Shown: one piece after another, positions 9,210 to 18,559 of the stretch | How positions within the stretch are numbered: the stretch's first letter is position 1 | Layout: each line of letters opens with the position of its first letter | Source: Noviluteimonas lactosilytica | Lineage (GTDB): Bacteria > Pseudomonadota > Gammaproteobacteria > Xanthomonadales > Xanthomonadaceae | Length of the DNA: 64,000 bases | Assembly: GCF_020866925.1 (NCBI RefSeq) | Contig: NZ_JAJGAK010000004.1 | Coordinates: 220,081 to 284,080, forward strand | Direction: 5' to 3' | The notes under the pieces: generated by a model | Databases searched by the model: none | What the model was told of the DNA's origin: nothing | Seen by the model: only the letters and a program-made list of their open reading frames with translations | Program-made: the position numbers and the translations under genes

Positions 9210-10130
9210 TCAGGCCGCGCGCACGCCGTCGATGCGAATCCAGTCACCTTCCTGCGCAACCGCGAGCGAATCGAACCATTCGCCGTAACGGTCCAGCAGT
9301 GCGTCCTCCTGGCCGGCGAGGATCCCCGACAGGGCGATCCGCCCGCCGGGGGCGACGCGCGAAGCGAGGATGTCGGCCAGCGCATCGAGCGCGGAGGCGA
9401 GGATGTTCGCGACGACGAGCGGGTATTGCGCCGGCGGTTCGTCGTCGGGCAGGAACACGTTCATGCGTTCGTCGACGCCGTTGCGCTGCGCATTGTCCTG
9501 CGTGGCGATCAGCGCCTGCGGATCGTTGTCGACGCCGACCGCGCGCGCCGCGCCGAGCTTCAGCGCCGCGAGCGCGAGGATGCCCGAGCCGCAACCGAAG
9601 TCGAGCACGGTGCGGCCTTCGAGTTCGCCGGCTTCGGCGAGGGCATCGAGCCATTGCAGGCACAGCGACGTCGTCGGATGCGTGCCCGAGCCGAACGCGA
9701 GGCCCGGATCGAGTCGCACGACGGCGGCGTCATGCTGCTGCGCTTCGACGGGCAACTCGCGATTCCAAGGCACGATCCACGTGCGCGCACCGAAGGCGAG
9801 CGGCACGTACTGGTCCATCCACGCGCGTTCCCAATCCTGGTCCTCGACCTTGCGGAAGCTCGCGCGAGACCAGTCGAGCTCGTGGTCGAAGGCTTCCAGC
9901 GCGGCGAGCAGCACCAATGCGTCGGCGTCGGCTTCGAACAGCGCCGACAGCGAGATCTCGCCCCACAGCGGCGTTTCGCCGACGCCGGGTTCGAGGATCG
10001 CGCGTTCGTTGGGGGTGTCGATGTCCGCGTCGAGCAGCGTCACCGCGAGGGCGCCGACGTCCTCCAGCGCGCGCTCGTAGCGCGGCTGGTCCTGTTCGCG
10101 GCATTGCAGCGTGAGTTCTAGCCAGGGCAT
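9210..10130 (-). CDS. prmA: Ribosomal protein L11 methyltransferase
   Basis: A 306-residue class I SAM-dependent methyltransferase that trimethylates L11 on several lysines and the N-terminus. The N-terminal substrate-binding domain starts [10 protein letters not shown]. The catalytic domain has the SAM motif [31 protein letters not shown] and the post-motif [15 protein letters not shown], all typical of Prm[18 protein letters not shown] also matches. The length fits the family (about 290-310). It lies 34 bases upstream of the DUF3426 gene on the same strand. Confidence 0.95.
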   Translation of the reverse strand: MPWLELTLQCREQDQPRYERALEDVGALAVTLLDADIDTPNERAILEPGVGETPLWGEISLSALFEADADALVLLAALEAFDHELDWSRASFRKVEDQDWERAWMDQYVPLAFGARTWIVPWNRELPVEAQQHDAAVVRLDPGLAFGSGTHPTTSLCLQWLDALAEAGELEGRTVLDFGCGSGILALAALKLGAARAVGVDNDPQALIATQDNAQRNGVDERMNVFLPDDEPPAQYPLVVANILASALDALADILASRVAPGGRIALSGILAGQEDALLDRYGEWFDSLAVAQEGDWIRIDGVRAA

Positions 10131-10155
10131 GGCGGGCAGTTTACCCGCCGCCGTG

Positions 10156-11442
10156 TCAGCGACCCAGCAAACCCTTCAGCAGCTTCTTGGTCTTGGATTC
10201 CTGCGGCTGCTGCGGCGCCTCGCCTTCGTCGTTGACCTGCTGCATCGAGCCCATGTCGAGGCCGAGCATCGCCGTCGCGGTCGACTTGTTGCGCACGCGC
10301 ACGTTCCATTCCGGATTCCACGCCGCGGCGAGCTTCGGATCGCTGGGCTTGGGCGGATATACGAAGTGCGACTCGGGGCCGAAGGCGATCATCTGCAGCA
10401 TGCCGCCGGCGCCCTGGCCGCCGTTGCTGGCGAAGATGCCCTTCGGGACCGCGCACGAGGTGACGCTCGGCGCGAGCAGCACCTTCTCCTTGATCCACTT
10501 GTCGACGGTCGACGGCGGCAGGTAATCCATGATGCCCATGCCCGCGTCCGGCGTTTCGGAGCTGCTCCACAGCACCATCGCGTCGTCCTGCATGCCCATC
10601 GCGCTGAGGAAGTAACCATTCGCGCGATCGACCGCGGGCCACTTGTACGTCAGGCCCGATTCGACCGAACCGGTCTTGCTCAGCGCGATCTGCGGCATGA
10701 AGTCCTGCGTGCGCGTGAGTTCGAACTGCAGCGACTCCGGCACCTTCTCGCCGACGATCTTGTGATTACCGACGAGCGAGCCGTTCGCCGGCACCATCTT
10801 GCGCAGCTTCTCGTTCGGCCACAGCGCGTAGCGCGGGTCGACGTCGACGGTGCGATCGGGCGCGTAGCGACCCTGCATCGCGGTGCCCCACTTGGAGGTG
10901 TCGCCGATGACCTTGCCGTCCTTCACTTCGAACTTGATTTCCCGCGGCTGGCCCGGGCGCACTTCGAGGCCGCAACCCCAATAGATCAGGATGCGCGCCT
11001 TCGCGTTGCCGTCGGCGCGGCCGTAGGTGTTGCCGCCGAGTTCGGGCTTCGCTTCGGCCTTCGGCGGCAGCAGCGGCAACGACTTGCCGAGCTGCATGCC
11101 GGTCGGAATGAGGTCTTCGGCTTCCTTGCCGGGGTTGAGCTGGTTGAGCATCGCGATGTCGACGTACTTGCCGGGCAAGCCGGAATAGCGCGCCGACCCG
11201 TAGTGGTTCTGCATCGCGTCGCCACCGAACATGCGCGCCGCAACACCGCCCATGCCGCTGGACATGTTGGGCATGCCGGGCATCGCGTGCGTGCCGACGT
11301 CCAGCCACAGCTGCGTCTTCGGCGACTTGCCCTGCTGGCTCGCGGCCGGCAGTGCGAGCAGCGCGCCGACGATGAGGACGGCGAGCGCGGCGCGGCGAAC
11401 GTTGCGGAACTTCGGGGACAGCGTGATGTGCGAGCGATACAT
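10156..11442 (-). CDS. Secreted protein of unknown function, Met/Gly-rich N-terminus
   Basis: About 428 residues. The start at 11442 ([12 protein letters not shown]) gives a signal peptide with hydrophobic core [18 protein letters not shown]. The mature protein begins with a Met-rich stretch ([15 protein letters not shown]) and has a central repeated style of polar, Pro-rich sequence ([36 protein letters not shown]), a Cys at [12 protein letters not shown] and a basic C-terminus. I do not recognise a family. It sits between prmA (26 bases downstream) and a terminator at 11487-11512, and is one of two genes that interrupt the usual accC-prmA order. A periplasmic or cell-surface location is inferred from the signal peptide alone. 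Confidence 0.65.
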   Translation of the reverse strand: MYRSHITLSPKFRNVRRAALAVLIVGALLALPAASQQGKSPKTQLWLDVGTHAMPGMPNMSSGMGGVAARMFGGDAMQNHYGSARYSGLPGKYVDIAMLNQLNPGKEAEDLIPTGMQLGKSLPLLPPKAEAKPELGGNTYGRADGNAKARILIYWGCGLEVRPGQPREIKFEVKDGKVIGDTSKWGTAMQGRYAPDRTVDVDPRYALWPNEKLRKMVPANGSLVGNHKIVGEKVPESLQFELTRTQDFMPQIALSKTGSVESGLTYKWPAVDRANGYFLSAMGMQDDAMVLWSSSETPDAGMGIMDYLPPSTVDKWIKEKVLLAPSVTSCAVPKGIFASNGGQGAGGMLQMIAFGPESHFVYPPKPSDPKLAAAWNPEWNVRVRNKSTATAMLGLDMGSMQQVNDEGEAPQQPQESKTKKLLKGLLGR

Positions 11443-11486
11443 GCGAACCTCGGCGACGTAACACGGGAGCGAAAAACGCGGGAACG

Positions 11487-11512
11487 AAAAAACACCCGCA
11501 GTTCGGCGGGTG
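11487..11512 (-). terminator. Intrinsic terminator downstream of the membrane-protein gene
   Basis: Read on the minus strand, CACCCGC pairs with GCGGGTG over a six-base loop (11493-11512) and is followed by six U residues (11487-11492). It sits 69 bases after the stop of the gene at 11581-12276 and before the start of the gene at 11442, so it separates the accB/accC-side transcript from prmA-fis-pur. Confidence 0.8.
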
Positions 11513-11580
11513 CATGGTTTCAAACGCCGCATTGGCGAAAAACCGGCCACTCGTCGGCGACGGCCGGGTTGTGAAGGCGT

Positions 11581-12276
11581 TCAGCTTTCGCCGGCTTCCG
11601 CGCGTTCCTGCGCCTGCCGCGCGAGGATCCAGTCGCGTCGCCGCCGCAACAGGCGCACGCCGCCATGCAGGTACCAGAGGCTGAAGACGATCGTCAGTCC
11701 GATCAGCAACAGGTGCCCGCGATCGCGCAACATCGCATCGGGGAAGCGATGCACCAGCCACCACGACACGCCCTGGAATGCGACCGCGAGCGGCATCAGC
11801 AACACGATGTTGTCGCGCTGGTCGCGGACGATGTCGTCGTGCAGCAATCGTTCTTCCGGCGTCGCGAAGTCGTGCGCCTGCCTGCGCACCACGCGCAGGT
11901 CCCACGCGTACAGGCCCCACACCGCGAGCGCGTAGCACGCATTGAGCGCGAACCACGCGCGCGGATCGGACACCTGCGTCAGCGCCGCCGCTTCGATCAG
12001 CGTCGCGCCGAAATAACCGAAGGTGTGCCCGAACTCGAGCGGCCAGCCGATGAAGCTCAGCGTGTGGATGAGCGAACGCGACCAGAAGATCAGCACCACC
12101 AGCAGGCCGGTGAAGACGTACGGCCAGGCTTCCCATTCGAGCCGCACCATCGGGCCGACCGCCGCGCCCGCGAGCACCGCGAGTGCGAGGCCCTGGATGA
12201 TGGAGATGAGCGTCAGCTCGATGCCGACGACGGTCTTGTCGAGTTCGGTCCTGGCGATGCGGCGGTGCTCTTGCAT
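11581..12276 (-). CDS. Integral membrane protein of unknown function
   Basis: About 231 residues from the ATG at 12276 (MQEHRRIARTELDKTVVGIE); a longer frame overlapping the accC terminator region is less likely. At least five hydrophobic helices are visible (LISIIQGLALAVLAGAAVG, YVFTGLLVVLIFWS, FGYFGATLIEAAAL, NIVLLMPLAVAFQGVSW, LLLIGLTIVFSLWYL), with acidic and basic loops and a charged C-terminus. No transporter or enzyme signature is recognised. It follows accC by 45 bases on the same strand and ends in a good terminator, so it could be the last gene of an accB-accC transcript. Confidence 0.65.
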   Translation of the reverse strand: MQEHRRIARTELDKTVVGIELTLISIIQGLALAVLAGAAVGPMVRLEWEAWPYVFTGLLVVLIFWSRSLIHTLSFIGWPLEFGHTFGYFGATLIEAAALTQVSDPRAWFALNACYALAVWGLYAWDLRVVRRQAHDFATPEERLLHDDIVRDQRDNIVLLMPLAVAFQGVSWWLVHRFPDAMLRDRGHLLLIGLTIVFSLWYLHGGVRLLRRRRDWILARQAQERAEAGES

Positions 12277-12295
12277 CTCGACCCCCGTAAGCAAG

Positions 12296-12315
12296 GAACC
12301 CGCCGAGGCGGGGTC
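12296..12315 (-). terminator. Possible weak terminator after accC
   Basis: CCCGCC (12299-12304) pairs with GGCGGG (12307-12312); read leftward it is followed by TTCCTTGCTT, which is only partly U-rich. It may attenuate rather than end transcription from accC into the membrane-protein gene. Confidence 0.35.
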
Positions 12316-12321
12316 CATGCA

Positions 12322-13689
12322 TCAAACGATCGACAGCGACTTCTCTTTCCGTTCCGCGAGCCGCTTTTCGAGGTAGTGGATGTTCTGTCCACCCTGCTGG
12401 AAGCCGCCGTCGGCGAGGATGCGTTGCTGCAGCGGGATGTTCGTCTTGATGCCGTCGACGACCATTTCGCTCAGCGCCACGCGCATGCGCGCGATCGCGG
12501 TCGCGCGGTCGGGGCCGTGCACGATGAGCTTGCCGATCATCGAGTCGTAGTTCGACGGGACGCGGTAGCTCTCGTAGATGTGGCTGTCGACGCGCACGCC
12601 CGGGCCGCCCGGAGCGTGGAAGTGCTGGATCAGGCCGGGGCAGGGCATGAACGTGTCCGGATCTTCGGCATTGATGCGGCACTCGATCGCGTGGCCGTTC
12701 AACACGATGTCTTCCTGCCTGATCGACAGCTTGTGGCCGGCGGCGATCATCAACTGTTCGCGCACGAGGTCGATGCCCGTGACCATCTCGGTCACCGGAT
12801 GTTCGACCTGGATGCGGGTGTTCATCTCGATGAAGTAGAAGCGCCCGTTTTCGTAGAGGAACTCGAACGTGCCCGCGCCGCGATAGCCGATGCGGATGCA
12901 CGCTTCCACGCACACGCGGCCGATTTCCGCGCGCTGTTCCGGCGTGATGCCGGGAGCTGGCGCTTCCTCGACGACCTTCTGGTGGCGGCGCTGCATCGAA
13001 CAGTCGCGTTCGCCGAGGTGGATCGCGTTGCCCTGGCCGTCGGCGAGGACCTGGATCTCCACGTGGCGCGGGTTCTCCAGGAACTTCTCCATGTAGACCA
13101 TGTCGTTGCTGAAGGCCGCCTTCGCTTCGGTCTTCGTGGTCTGGATGGCGTTGTGCAGGTGCGCTTCGGTGTGGACCACGCGCATGCCGCGGCCACCGCC
13201 GCCGCCCGCGGCTTTCACGATCACCGGGTAGCCGATCTCGCGCGCGATCTTGACGTTGGTCGCCGGATCGTCGCCGAGCGGACCGCCGCTGCCGGGCACG
13301 CACGGCACGCCGGCGGCCTTCATCGCGCGGATCGCTTCGACCTTGTCGCCCATCAGGCGGATCGTGTCGGCCTTCGGGCCGATGAACACGAAGCCCGACT
13401 GCTCGACGCGTTCGGCGAAGTCCGCGTTCTCGCTGAGGAAGCCGTAGCCCGGGTGGATCGCCTGTGCGTCGGTGACTTCCGCCGCGGCGATGATCGAGGC
13501 CATGTTCAAGTACGAATCGGTCGACGGCGCGGGGCCGATGCACACCGATTCGTCGGCCATGGCGACGTGCTTGAGATTGCGGTCGACGGTGGAATGCACC
13601 GCGACCGTGCGGATGCCGAGCGCGTGGCACGCGCGCAGGATGCGCAGCGCGATTTCGCCCCGGTTCGCGATAACGACTTTATCGAGCAT
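12322..13689 (-). CDS. accC: Acetyl-CoA carboxylase, biotin carboxylase subunit
   Basis: A 455-residue ATP-grasp enzyme that carboxylates biotin on AccB, the first half-reaction of malonyl-CoA synthesis. Visible motifs: [20 protein letters not shown] at the start, [14 protein letters not shown], the glycine-rich loop [13 protein letters not shown], the active-site region [20 protein letters not shown], and [14 protein letters not shown]. The ATG at 13689 is chosen because GAGG lies about eight bases upstream; a GTG one codon earlier is possible. It begins 10 bases after accB ends, the usual accBC pair. Confidence 0.97.
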   Translation of the reverse strand: MLDKVVIANRGEIALRILRACHALGIRTVAVHSTVDRNLKHVAMADESVCIGPAPSTDSYLNMASIIAAAEVTDAQAIHPGYGFLSENADFAERVEQSGFVFIGPKADTIRLMGDKVEAIRAMKAAGVPCVPGSGGPLGDDPATNVKIAREIGYPVIVKAAGGGGGRGMRVVHTEAHLHNAIQTTKTEAKAAFSNDMVYMEKFLENPRHVEIQVLADGQGNAIHLGERDCSMQRRHQKVVEEAPAPGITPEQRAEIGRVCVEACIRIGYRGAGTFEFLYENGRFYFIEMNTRIQVEHPVTEMVTGIDLVREQLMIAAGHKLSIRQEDIVLNGHAIECRINAEDPDTFMPCPGLIQHFHAPGGPGVRVDSHIYESYRVPSNYDSMIGKLIVHGPDRATAIARMRVALSEMVVDGIKTNIPLQQRILADGGFQQGGQNIHYLEKRLAERKEKSLSIV

Positions 13690-13699
13690 CACGACAACC

Positions 13700-14179
13700 T
13701 CAGCCGATGACGAACAGGGGTTCGTCGAATTCGATCGGCTGGCCGCTCTCGACCAACACCTTCAGCACCGTGCCCGACACGTCGGCTTCGATGGGGTTGA
13801 ACATCTTCATCGCTTCGATGATGCCCAGCGTGTCGCCGGCCTTGACGGCCTGGCCGACGGTGACGAACGCGGGCTTGTCCGGCGACGGCGAGGCGTAGAA
13901 CGTGCCGACCATCGGCGCGCGGACGATGTGGCCTTCCGGCAGGTCGGAGGACGGCTTGGGGTGGCCGCCGCTCGCGGCGTCGGTCGGGCCCGCCATCGGC
14001 ATGACCGCCGGGCGCGATTCGACATGCATCGGCATCGCCATCTGCGGCGCGGCGACGGCCACGCCGCCGCGCGGCACGCGCGCCAGGCGGACGGACTCTT
14101 CGCCTTCCTTGATTTCGATCTCGGCGAGGTTCGATTCTTCGAGGAGATCGATGAGCTTCTTGATTTTGCGCAGGTCCAT
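13700..14179 (-). CDS. accB: Acetyl-CoA carboxylase, biotin carboxyl carrier protein
   Basis: A 159-residue carrier protein. The N-terminus [20 protein letters not shown] is typical. A Pro/Ala/Met/His linker follows, then a biotinyl domain with the modification site [12 protein letters not shown] (Lys of AMKM) and the thumb-like insert [13 protein letters not shown]. Biotin on the Lys is charged by AccC and passed to the AccAD carboxyltransferase. It forms an operon with accC downstream and lies eight bases after aroQ upstream. Confidence 0.97.
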   Translation of the reverse strand: MDLRKIKKLIDLLEESNLAEIEIKEGEESVRLARVPRGGVAVAAPQMAMPMHVESRPAVMPMAGPTDAASGGHPKPSSDLPEGHIVRAPMVGTFYASPSPDKPAFVTVGQAVKAGDTLGIIEAMKMFNPIEADVSGTVLKVLVESGQPIEFDEPLFVIG

Positions 14180-14187
14180 GGCGGGCC

Positions 14188-14643
14188 TCAGGGTGCGGTG
14201 TTGACGGGGGCGAGCCGCACGAGGGCGGCATCGAGCGCGAGTCGGTAGCTCGCCGCGCCGAACCCCGCGACGACGCCGACGGCGAGGTCGCTGAAGTAGC
14301 TGGTGCGGCGGAACGGTTCCCGCGCGTGCGGATTGGAGAGGTGCACTTCGATGAAGGGCAGCGCGACGGCGGCCAGCGCATCGCGCAGGGCCACCGAGGT
14401 GTGGGTGAACGCGGCGGGGTTCACCAGCGCGAAAGCGGTGCCGTCGTCGCGGGCCTGCTGGATGCGGTCGACCAGGACGTGCTCGGCGTTGGACTGCACG
14501 GACTCGAGGTCGTGGCCCGCGGCGCGCGCGCGCGCGGCGAGATCGGCGTCGATCTCGGCGAGGGTCGTGCGGCCATAGACCTCCGGCTCGCGCGTGCCGA
14601 GCAGGTTGAGGTTTGGGCCATGCAGGACCAGCAGCTTCGCCAT
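14188..14643 (-). CDS. aroQ: 3-dehydroquinate dehydratase, type II
   Basis: A 151-residue type II dehydroquinase, the third step of the shikimate pathway. Motifs: [20 protein letters not shown] with the active-site Tyr in [22 protein letters not shown], and the His-containing [20 protein letters not shown]. The start at 14643 opens the conserved strand; six extra residues upstream are not needed. It lies directly before accB, as in many gammaproteobacteria. The enzyme is a dodecamer in the cytoplasm. Confidence 0.96.
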   Translation of the reverse strand: MAKLLVLHGPNLNLLGTREPEVYGRTTLAEIDADLAARARAAGHDLESVQSNAEHVLVDRIQQARDDGTAFALVNPAAFTHTSVALRDALAAVALPFIEVHLSNPHAREPFRRTSYFSDLAVGVVAGFGAASYRLALDAALVRLAPVNTAP

Positions 14644-14778
14644 TCGATCTCGGCGCGCCATGCGGGAAGGGGAGGCGAAGTCTGGCCGAACCCTTCCCGG
14701 GTGTCCAGAAGCTAGATCGCAGTTCTCTACCGTATCGGCGAAGTTCGCAGGACTTATGCCGACCTTTGAGTAGGCCCT

Positions 14779-15375
14779 CTAATCCTTTGCCCAGCCTGCA
14801 ATTTCCCCTTCCTCGAAGGGGCCGATCCGCTGCTTCAGCAACCGCCCGTCGGCAGACACCAGTGCCGAATAGGGCAGGACGCCCTTGGGGTTGCCCAGGC
14901 GGACGCCGGCGTCGGCCGGTCCGGGGGCATCGACGAGGATCGGGTAGGTCACGCCCGTCCGCTCGATGAAGGCGCGCACGGCGTCGATATCATCCAGCGC
15001 GATGCCGACCACCTGGACGCCGTTGTCGCCTTCGGCCTTCGCGAAGGATTGAAGCGCGGGCATCTCGGTGATGCACGGGCCGCACCAGCTCGCCCAGACA
15101 TTGACGAGGACCGGGCGGCCCTTGAACGCCGCGGGCAGTTCGACCTGGCTGCGGTCGAGGCTGTGCAACGCGAAGGTCGGGATCACGTCGCCGCGCCTGG
15201 CGACTTCGATGCCCGCGGGCGGCGCGGGCGCCGTCGCCTGCGCGGCGGAGTTCAGCGCGCGCTGGCCGACTTCGGTGCGCCACAAGGGACCGGGGCCGGT
15301 GGTCAGCAGGCTCGCGACGACGCCGAGGGCGCCCGCGGCGAAGGCGATGAGCACCACCTTCGTCGTCGTGTTCAC
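14779..15375 (-). CDS. TlpA-family membrane-anchored thioredoxin-like protein
   Basis: A 198-residue redox protein. An N-terminal anchor helix ([20 protein letters not shown]) is followed by a periplasmic thioredoxin fold with the active site [19 protein letters not shown] and [20 protein letters not shown]. TlpA/ResA-type proteins reduce disulfides in apocytochromes or other envelope targets and take electrons from DsbD/CcdA. Its ATG overlaps the dsbD stop by four bases, which supports translational coupling and a DsbD-to-TlpA electron route. The exact target cannot be told from sequence. Confidence 0.88.
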   Translation of the reverse strand: MNTTTKVVLIAFAAGALGVVASLLTTGPGPLWRTEVGQRALNSAAQATAPAPPAGIEVARRGDVIPTFALHSLDRSQVELPAAFKGRPVLVNVWASWCGPCITEMPALQSFAKAEGDNGVQVVGIALDDIDAVRAFIERTGVTYPILVDAPGPADAGVRLGNPKGVLPYSALVSADGRLLKQRIGPFEEGEIAGWAKD

Positions 15376-17597
15376 TTCGCGGCTCCGCTTCGAGCGCGTT
15401 CGACGAACTTGTCCGCTTCCTCGAACCCCGTCAGCCGCAGACCGCGGCGCTCTTCACCATCGCGGAAGAACAGCGACATCGGCGGACCGATGATGCCGAA
15501 GCGCTGCATCAGCGCCTGGTCGGCCTCGTCGTTCGCGGTGACATCGGCTTGCAGCAGCACGTAACCGCGCAGCGCCTCGTGCACCTTCGGCTGGGTGAAG
15601 ACGTACTTCTCCATCTCCTTGCAGCTCACGCACCAGTCGGCATAGAAGTCGAGCATCACCGGCTGGTCGTTCGCGCGCGCCGCGGCGAGTTCGCGATCCA
15701 GGTCCTCGACCGACTTGATGCGCTTGAACGCCACGGCCTCGCGCTTCTCGCCGACGATGCCCGACAACGGCTGCAGCGGATCGTGCCCGCCCGCCATCGC
15801 GCCGAGCAGTTGCGCCGCGCCGACGACGCCGAGCACCACGGAGGCGAATCGCGCCGCGAGTTTCGTTCGCGGCTTCACGCCGAGCGTGAACACCCACGTC
15901 GCCGCGCCGAGCGCCAGCAGGCCCCACAGCGCGAGCGTCGCCGCCGCCGGCAACACGCGCGACAACATCCAGATCGCCAGGCCGAGGAACACGAAGCCGA
16001 ACACGCGCTGCACCGTCATCATCCACGGCCCGCTGGTCGGCATGCCCTTGCCCGCGGCGACACCGAACGCGACCAGCGGCGCGCCCATGCCGAGGGCGAG
16101 CAGGAACAACGCCGCGCCGCCGAACACCGGATCGCGCGTCTGCGCGATGTACAACACCGCGCCCATCAGCGGCGGCGCGACGCACGGCCCGACGATCAGC
16201 GCCGACAACGCGCCCATCGCCGCCACGCCCCACCACGAACCGCCGCGCTGGCGATCGCTCGCCGCACCGAGGCGCGAACGCAGCGCCGCCGGCAACTGCA
16301 GTTCGTACACCCCGAACATCGACAGCGCGAGCAGCACGAACAACGCCGCGAACGCACCGAGCACCCACACGTTCTGCATCCATGCCTGCAGGTTCGCCGC
16401 CGCACCGAGCATGCCCGCGAGCACGCCCGCGATGGTGAACACCACTGCGCTCGACAACACGTACACCATCGACAGCGAGAACCCGCGCGCCGCGCCGATG
16501 CGCTTGCCGCTTCCCGCGATCAGCCCCGACAGGATCGGCACCATCGGCAACACGCACGGCGTGAACGCGAGCCCCAGCCCGTACACGAAAAACAACGCGA
16601 GCGCCCACGTGCGCTTGCTGCCGATCAGACTGCGCGCGAGGCGCTGGTCTTCCGCGATCGGTGCGCCGTCGTCGGCGAGGGCCGCGCCAGCGACACCATC
16701 GCCATTCGCAGCCGACACCATGCCCGCGGGCAACGACACCGGCACCGCACGCGTCATCACCGGATAGCAAATGCCGCCGTCCTGGCAGCCCTGGAACGAG
16801 ACATGCAGCGTGCCCTCGACCGCACCCGCATGCGCGCGCTGCACCGGCACCTTCACGTCGACGGGATCGAAGTACACGACGACTTCGCCGAAATGCTCGT
16901 CGCGATGTTGTTTGCCCGCCGGCCATTGCGGCGCGCGCAACGCGATGCCGTCGCCTTCTTCGATGCGCATCTGCGTCTTGTCGCGATAGATGTAATAGCC
17001 CGGCGCCGGCGTCATGCGCACGAGCAACGCGTCGCCACCGTCGGCGATCGCTTCGATGTTGAACGCCTGTTCCGCCGGCAATGGCTCGCCCTTTGCGGCG
17101 CCGAACAACGATGGTCCCTGCTGCGCCGGCGCACCGAGCAATCCCGCCACGGGCGAAGGCGAAGGCAGCGACACCTGCAGCGTGCGCGTCTGCGGCGGAT
17201 AGCACACGCCGACGTCCGCGCACCCCTGGTACTTCACCTTCAACGTCACCGTTCGTGCATCGGCCGCGGCGGTGCCGGCGAACGTGGCCTGCAATTGCGT
17301 GCGATAGGTTTCGACGTCGCCGAAGAATTCGTCGCGCTTGTGCTTGCCCGGCGGCATTTCGAGCGTGCCGTCGAAGCCCGTCGCCGACACGCTCGTGCGG
17401 TGGCGATAGAGGTAATAGCCGGGCGCGATCTTCCAGGTCAGCGCGATCGCATCGCGCGACGTGGCCTGCGCCTCGAGCGCGAAGGCCTGGTCGACGGGCA
17501 GCAGGTCCTTTTCGTCGACCGCGTGCGCGGACCACGACAGCGCGCCCAGCAGGAGGGCGAGCGAGAGCTTCGCGGCGTGTTTCCAGGGCATCGTCAT
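15372..17597 (-). CDS. dsbD: Thiol:disulfide interchange protein DsbD with duplicated N-terminal domain
   Basis: About 741 residues from 17597 (a second ATG six bases on is possible). A signal peptide (LSLALLLGALSWSAHA) precedes two DsbD-alpha domains in tandem. The first has CADVGVCYPPQTR and the second CQDGGICYPVMTR, each also carrying a PGYYLYR or PGYYIYR motif. The membrane domain has the redox cysteines in FTPCVLPMVPILSG and VGPCVAPPLMG. The C-terminal thioredoxin domain has the active site DFYADWCVSCKEME. DsbD carries electrons from cytoplasmic thioredoxin to periplasmic partners such as DsbC and TlpA-like proteins. The usual form has one alpha domain; the second here is unusual. It lies 13 bases after cutA and overlaps the TlpA gene. 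Confidence 0.95.
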   Translation of the reverse strand: MTMPWKHAAKLSLALLLGALSWSAHAVDEKDLLPVDQAFALEAQATSRDAIALTWKIAPGYYLYRHRTSVSATGFDGTLEMPPGKHKRDEFFGDVETYRTQLQATFAGTAAADARTVTLKVKYQGCADVGVCYPPQTRTLQVSLPSPSPVAGLLGAPAQQGPSLFGAAKGEPLPAEQAFNIEAIADGGDALLVRMTPAPGYYIYRDKTQMRIEEGDGIALRAPQWPAGKQHRDEHFGEVVVYFDPVDVKVPVQRAHAGAVEGTLHVSFQGCQDGGICYPVMTRAVPVSLPAGMVSAANGDGVAGAALADDGAPIAEDQRLARSLIGSKRTWALALFFVYGLGLAFTPCVLPMVPILSGLIAGSGKRIGAARGFSLSMVYVLSSAVVFTIAGVLAGMLGAAANLQAWMQNVWVLGAFAALFVLLALSMFGVYELQLPAALRSRLGAASDRQRGGSWWGVAAMGALSALIVGPCVAPPLMGAVLYIAQTRDPVFGGAALFLLALGMGAPLVAFGVAAGKGMPTSGPWMMTVQRVFGFVFLGLAIWMLSRVLPAAATLALWGLLALGAATWVFTLGVKPRTKLAARFASVVLGVVGAAQLLGAMAGGHDPLQPLSGIVGEKREAVAFKRIKSVEDLDRELAAARANDQPVMLDFYADWCVSCKEMEKYVFTQPKVHEALRGYVLLQADVTANDEADQALMQRFGIIGPPMSLFFRDGEERRGLRLTGFEEADKFVERARSGAAK

Positions 17598-17610
17598 CGG
17601 CGGGGGATCG

Positions 17611-17934
17611 TCAGTCGGCGGAAGGATCGGCTTCGCGCGCGATCCATTGCAGGTAGGCGGGCAGGCCACCGGCTTCGACCGCGAGGATCTCCGGCAGTTC
17701 GTAGGGATGCAGCGCGACGATGCGCGCCTGCAGTTCGGCCAGTTGCACGGGCACGGTCTTGGCCATCAGCAACACTTCGTCGGCGTGTTCGATCGCGCCT
17801 TCCCAGCGATACGTCGAACGCATGCCCGGCAACACGCTCACGCACGCGGCGAGGCGCGCATGCACGAGTTCATCGGCGATGCGTTGCGCGGTCTCGGCGT
17901 CGGGGCAGGCGGTGAAGCAGAGCAGGGCGGTCAC
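17611..17934 (-). CDS. cutA: Divalent-cation tolerance protein CutA
   Basis: A 107-residue CutA1 protein, a small trimer with a PII-like fold linked genetically to copper/divalent-cation tolerance; its biochemical role is still debated. Motifs: FTACPDAETAQRIADELVHA, RLAACVSVLPGMRSTYRWEG, and the C-terminal LHPYELPEILAVEAGGLPAY. It is adjacent to dsbD, an arrangement seen in many proteobacteria, and probably shares its transcript. Confidence 0.95.
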   Translation of the reverse strand: MTALLCFTACPDAETAQRIADELVHARLAACVSVLPGMRSTYRWEGAIEHADEVLLMAKTVPVQLAELQARIVALHPYELPEILAVEAGGLPAYLQWIAREADPSAD

Positions 17935-18011
17935 GGCGGGGCGCGGTCGAGGGGCGCCATAGGGTACCCGCGCGGCCCGGCCGGGCCGAGTGCCTCGTCA
18001 GTAAGGCGCGG

Positions 18012-18440
18012 TCAGTCGAGGCTGTCGTAGTACGCGTCGGCCGTCATGAGGGACTTCGCGCGCGGGCGCCCGGTGCGCTGGCTCGCGAGTTCTTCCATGA
18101 GTTCGACCAGCGCCAGGCGCGCGCGCACCGGGGCTTCGCGGAAGGCGACGAGCAGGCGTTGCTCGAGCGCGTCGTCGACCAGCAGCGCGTCGACCGCGGA
18201 AACCGAATCGAGCACGGTCTCGCGCGACGGCGCCATCTGCCCGCGGCCGGTGGCGAGCCACTCGAACTGCACGCCGGTGACCATCGAGATTTCGCGAAGG
18301 TGCTTGACGCTCGGGTTCTTGCCCTGCGGCGCCTCCCAATGGCTCACCGCACTGCGCTGCACGCCCACGGCCTGGGCGAGCTGCGTCTGCGACATCGCGG
18401 CGTGGCGCCTTGCGAGGCGGATGCGTTGCTGGGAAGTCAT
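18012..18440 (-). CDS. XRE-family transcriptional regulator
   Basis: A 142-residue protein. Residues 5-60 are a helix-turn-helix of Cro/C1 type (RIRLARRHAAMSQTQLAQAV, VQRSAVSHWEAP, NPSVKHLREISMVTGVQFEW). The C-terminal part is helical and charged (DALEQRLLVAFREAPVRARL) with no ligand domain recognised. It starts at the ATG at 18440 and faces a 620-base intergenic region that contains an 11-base palindrome at 18535-18545, a possible operator. It resembles short regulators common in Xanthomonadaceae chromosomes. The target is unknown. Confidence 0.8.
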   Translation of the reverse strand: MTSQQRIRLARRHAAMSQTQLAQAVGVQRSAVSHWEAPQGKNPSVKHLREISMVTGVQFEWLATGRGQMAPSRETVLDSVSAVDALLVDDALEQRLLVAFREAPVRARLALVELMEELASQRTGRPRAKSLMTADAYYDSLD

Positions 18441-18521
18441 GGTGCTCTACGTCGAAAAATCAGCGCGGTGTGAAGGCGTGGTCCGCACGTTACACAGCCG
18501 AACCGGCCGTATGAAGGGAAG

Positions 18522-18553
18522 TTGTGACCAATGCTCACCGGGTGAATGATAAT
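18522..18553 (+). promoter_or_regulatory. Possible rightward promoter overlapping a palindrome
   Basis: TTGTGA (18522-18527) and GATAAT (18548-18553) resemble -35 and -10 boxes, with a long 20-base spacer. Between them is the perfect palindrome TCACCGGGTGA (18535-18545). If functional, this would drive the non-coding stretch ending at the terminator at 18820 and could be repressed by the neighbouring XRE protein. The spacer is longer than usual, so the call is weak. Confidence 0.3.
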
Positions 18554-18559
18554 GGCATC

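Noticed and set aside
12276..12318. An upstream start (MDPASAGSLL) for the membrane protein
   Set aside because: Those codons lie over the accC terminator hairpin and add no signal or domain; the ATG at 12276 fits better.
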